Positions 3,821 to 5,102 of a DNA stretch of 5,102 bases are shown one piece after another. Positions within the stretch are counted from its first letter, which is position 1. Every line of letters starts with the position of its first letter. The position numbers and the translations under genes were made by a program. Below the pieces are notes generated by a model. That model was given only the letters and a program-made list of their open reading frames with translations. It did no database searches and was not told the DNA's origin. Source of the stretch: an uncultured Bacilli bacterium (GTDB lineage: Bacteria; Bacillota_I; Bacilli_A; RF39; UBA660); contig CALVRK010000074.1 of NCBI GenBank assembly GCA_944358565.1, forward strand, positions 1 through 5,102. Reading direction: 5' to 3'.

Positions 3821-5102
3821 TGAATAAAAAAGTTGTTAAAAGAGGACTATTTCCTTATCTATTTCTTATAGTTTTCTTATTTTGTATGTATGCCTTAGTT
3901 GGTACAATGAATACAAAAGTTAATGAACTTACCTATGGTGAATTCATGGAAGCTGTAGAAAATAAGGAAGTCAAAGAAATAAATGTTGTTCCTAACAGTC
4001 AAAGTAGTGTTTACGTAATTAAAGGTAAATTAAAAGATTATGCTGAAAACGAAACATTCTCATTTAATATGCCATATACAAATGAGACAATGGTTAAATT
4101 ATTAGATGCAGAAGATCAAGCAGGTTTCAAACTTACCACATCTTCTGATCCTAGCTCAAGTCCAATCCTACTATTCTTAATTAACATCTTACCAATGGTA
4201 CTTATTGTTGGTGTTGGTTTCTACCTAATTACTAAACAAATGGGTAGTGGTAGTAAATCTATGGACTTCGGCCGTTCAAAAGCTCGCTTAAGTGGCGGTG
4301 AGACCAAAGTAACATTTAAAGATGTTGCTGGATTAGAAGAAGAAAAAGAAGAAATGTCAGAATTAATCGATTTCTTAAAAAGTCCTAAAAAATTCCAAAA
4401 AATGGGCGCTAGAATTCCTAAAGGAGTCCTATTAGTTGGCCCTCCAGGAACTGGTAAAACATTACTAGCCAAAGCTGTAGCTGGCGAAGCTAACGTTCCA
4501 TTTTACTATATCAGTGGATCAGAGTTTGTTGAATTATTCGTTGGTGTTGGAGCTTCTCGTGTTCGAGACATGTTTAAACAAGCAAAACAAAGTGCTCCAT
4601 GTCTAGTATTTATCGATGAAATAGATGCCGTTGGTCGTCAAAGGGGTGCTGGCCTAGGCGGTGGACATGATGAAAGAGAACAAACATTAAACCAATTATT
4701 AACTGAAATGGATGGATTTGGTGCTAACGAAGGTATTATTATCATTGCTGCTACTAACCGTCCAGATGTTCTAGATCCTGCTCTTTTAAGACCTGGCAGA
4801 TTTGATAGACAAGTAACCGTTAATTATCCAGATGCTAAAGGTCGTGAAGAAATCTTAGCCGTTCACGCTAAAGGTAAAACTTTCGCACCAAACGTAACTT
4901 TAAATAATATTGCTAAAAGAACAGTCGGTTTCAGCGGAGCTGATCTTGAAAACTTATTAAATGAAGCTGCCCTACTTGCCGTTAGAAGAAACAAATCAGA
5001 AATTACCATGGCTGAAATTGATGAAGCTCATGATAGAGTATTGATGGGTCCAGCTAAAAAGAGTCATAAATATACAGAAAAAGAAAAACGTACTGTTGCT
5101 TA
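3820..5102 (+). CDS. ftsH: FtsH membrane ATP-dependent zinc metalloprotease, N-terminal part
   Basis: The first 427 codons are present; the gene runs off the window. FtsH is a hexameric membrane AAA+ protease that pulls membrane and short-lived soluble proteins into a zinc-dependent cytoplasmic proteolytic chamber. The order is typical: short Lys-rich N-terminus, membrane helix 1 (about residues 9-28), extracytoplasmic domain (30-113), membrane helix 2 (115-137), then the AAA+ module. Visible motifs are Walker A GPPGTGKT (207-214), the pore loop FVGVG (240-244), Walker B with DEID (266-269), and the second region of homology ATNRPDVLDPALLRPGRFDR (311-330) with arginine fingers R327 and R330. 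The last residues KRTVA plus a partial TA codon fit the usual KRTVAYHEAGH, so the window ends just before the zinc site. The start ATG at 3820 overlaps the tilS stop (TAATG), with AAAGGA (3806-3811) as ribosome binding site. In B. subtilis hpt lies between tilS and ftsH; here it is missing. Confidence 0.97.
   Translation, partial: MNKKVVKRGLFPYLFLIVFLFCMYALVGTMNTKVNELTYGEFMEAVENKEVKEINVVPNSQSSVYVIKGKLKDYAENETFSFNMPYTNETMVKLLDAEDQAGFKLTTSSDPSSSPILLFLINILPMVLIVGVGFYLITKQMGSGSKSMDFGRSKARLSGGETKVTFKDVAGLEEEKEEMSELIDFLKSPKKFQKMGARIPKGVLLVGPPGTGKTLLAKAVAGEANVPFYYISGSEFVELFVGVGASRVRDMFKQAKQSAPCLVFIDEIDAVGRQRGAGLGGGHDEREQTLNQLLTEMDGFGANEGIIIIAATNRPDVLDPALLRPGRFDRQVTVNYPDAKGREEILAVHAKGKTFAPNVTLNNIAKRTVGFSGADLENLLNEAALLAVRRNKSEITMAEIDEAHDRVLMGPAKKSHKYTEKEKRTVA

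Noticed and set aside
4221..4472. Minus-strand open frame inside ftsH
   Set aside because: It is antisense to the linker and Walker A region of FtsH, where the + strand coding is certain.
1..5102. CRISPR array, insertion sequence, tRNA or rRNA gene, riboswitch, or use of TGA as tryptophan
   Set aside because: No regularly spaced repeats, transposase, cloverleaf or conserved leader structure was seen. All Trp codons in the recognised genes are TGG and TGA acts as the stop of ung.

Overview
This is an AT-rich window in which every gene lies on the + strand. It looks like a chromosomal segment of a low-GC Bacillota or Tenericutes-type bacterium. The evidence is Bacillus-type Shine-Dalgarno sequences (AGGAG, GGAGG, AGGTG), strong hairpin-plus-T-run terminators, and the presence of rsmA, tilS and ftsH, which sit close together near the replication origin in many Bacillota. 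All tryptophans in the recognised genes are TGG and ung stops at a TGA. The standard bacterial code therefore fits, and the Mycoplasma/Spiroplasma code (TGA = Trp) is not supported. The genus cannot be fixed from this sequence.

Layout. Positions 1-140 hold the last 45 complete codons of rsmA (ksgA), followed by an AT-rich terminator that runs into a 20-base T tract. Two genes of unknown function follow, at 248-1279 (343 aa) and 1437-1751 (104 aa). They are paralogues over their first ~74 residues, and each seems to be its own transcription unit with its own ribosome binding site and terminator. The longer one carries a nearly exact 23-residue motif twice, once after the shared N-terminal domain and once at the C-terminus. 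The pair looks like lineage-specific material placed between housekeeping genes.

From 1834 to the end there is a tightly packed operon. It contains ung (uracil-DNA glycosylase), tilS (tRNA-Ile lysidine synthetase, overlapping ung by 8 nt) and ftsH (membrane ATP-dependent zinc protease, overlapping tilS by 1 nt). FtsH is cut off by the window edge just before the expected HEAGH zinc-binding motif. The hpt gene that separates tilS and ftsH in Bacillus subtilis is absent.

The most interesting signals are four. (1) The 20-T tract occupies what looks like the -35/-10 spacer of the first unknown gene, an arrangement compatible with slippage-driven phase variation. (2) The duplicated motif in that protein has diverged mostly by silent changes. 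(3) The two unknown genes share an unrecognised N-terminal domain. (4) Two perfect consensus DnaA boxes lie 74 bp apart inside tilS, in different reading frames, flanking a very AT-rich stretch.
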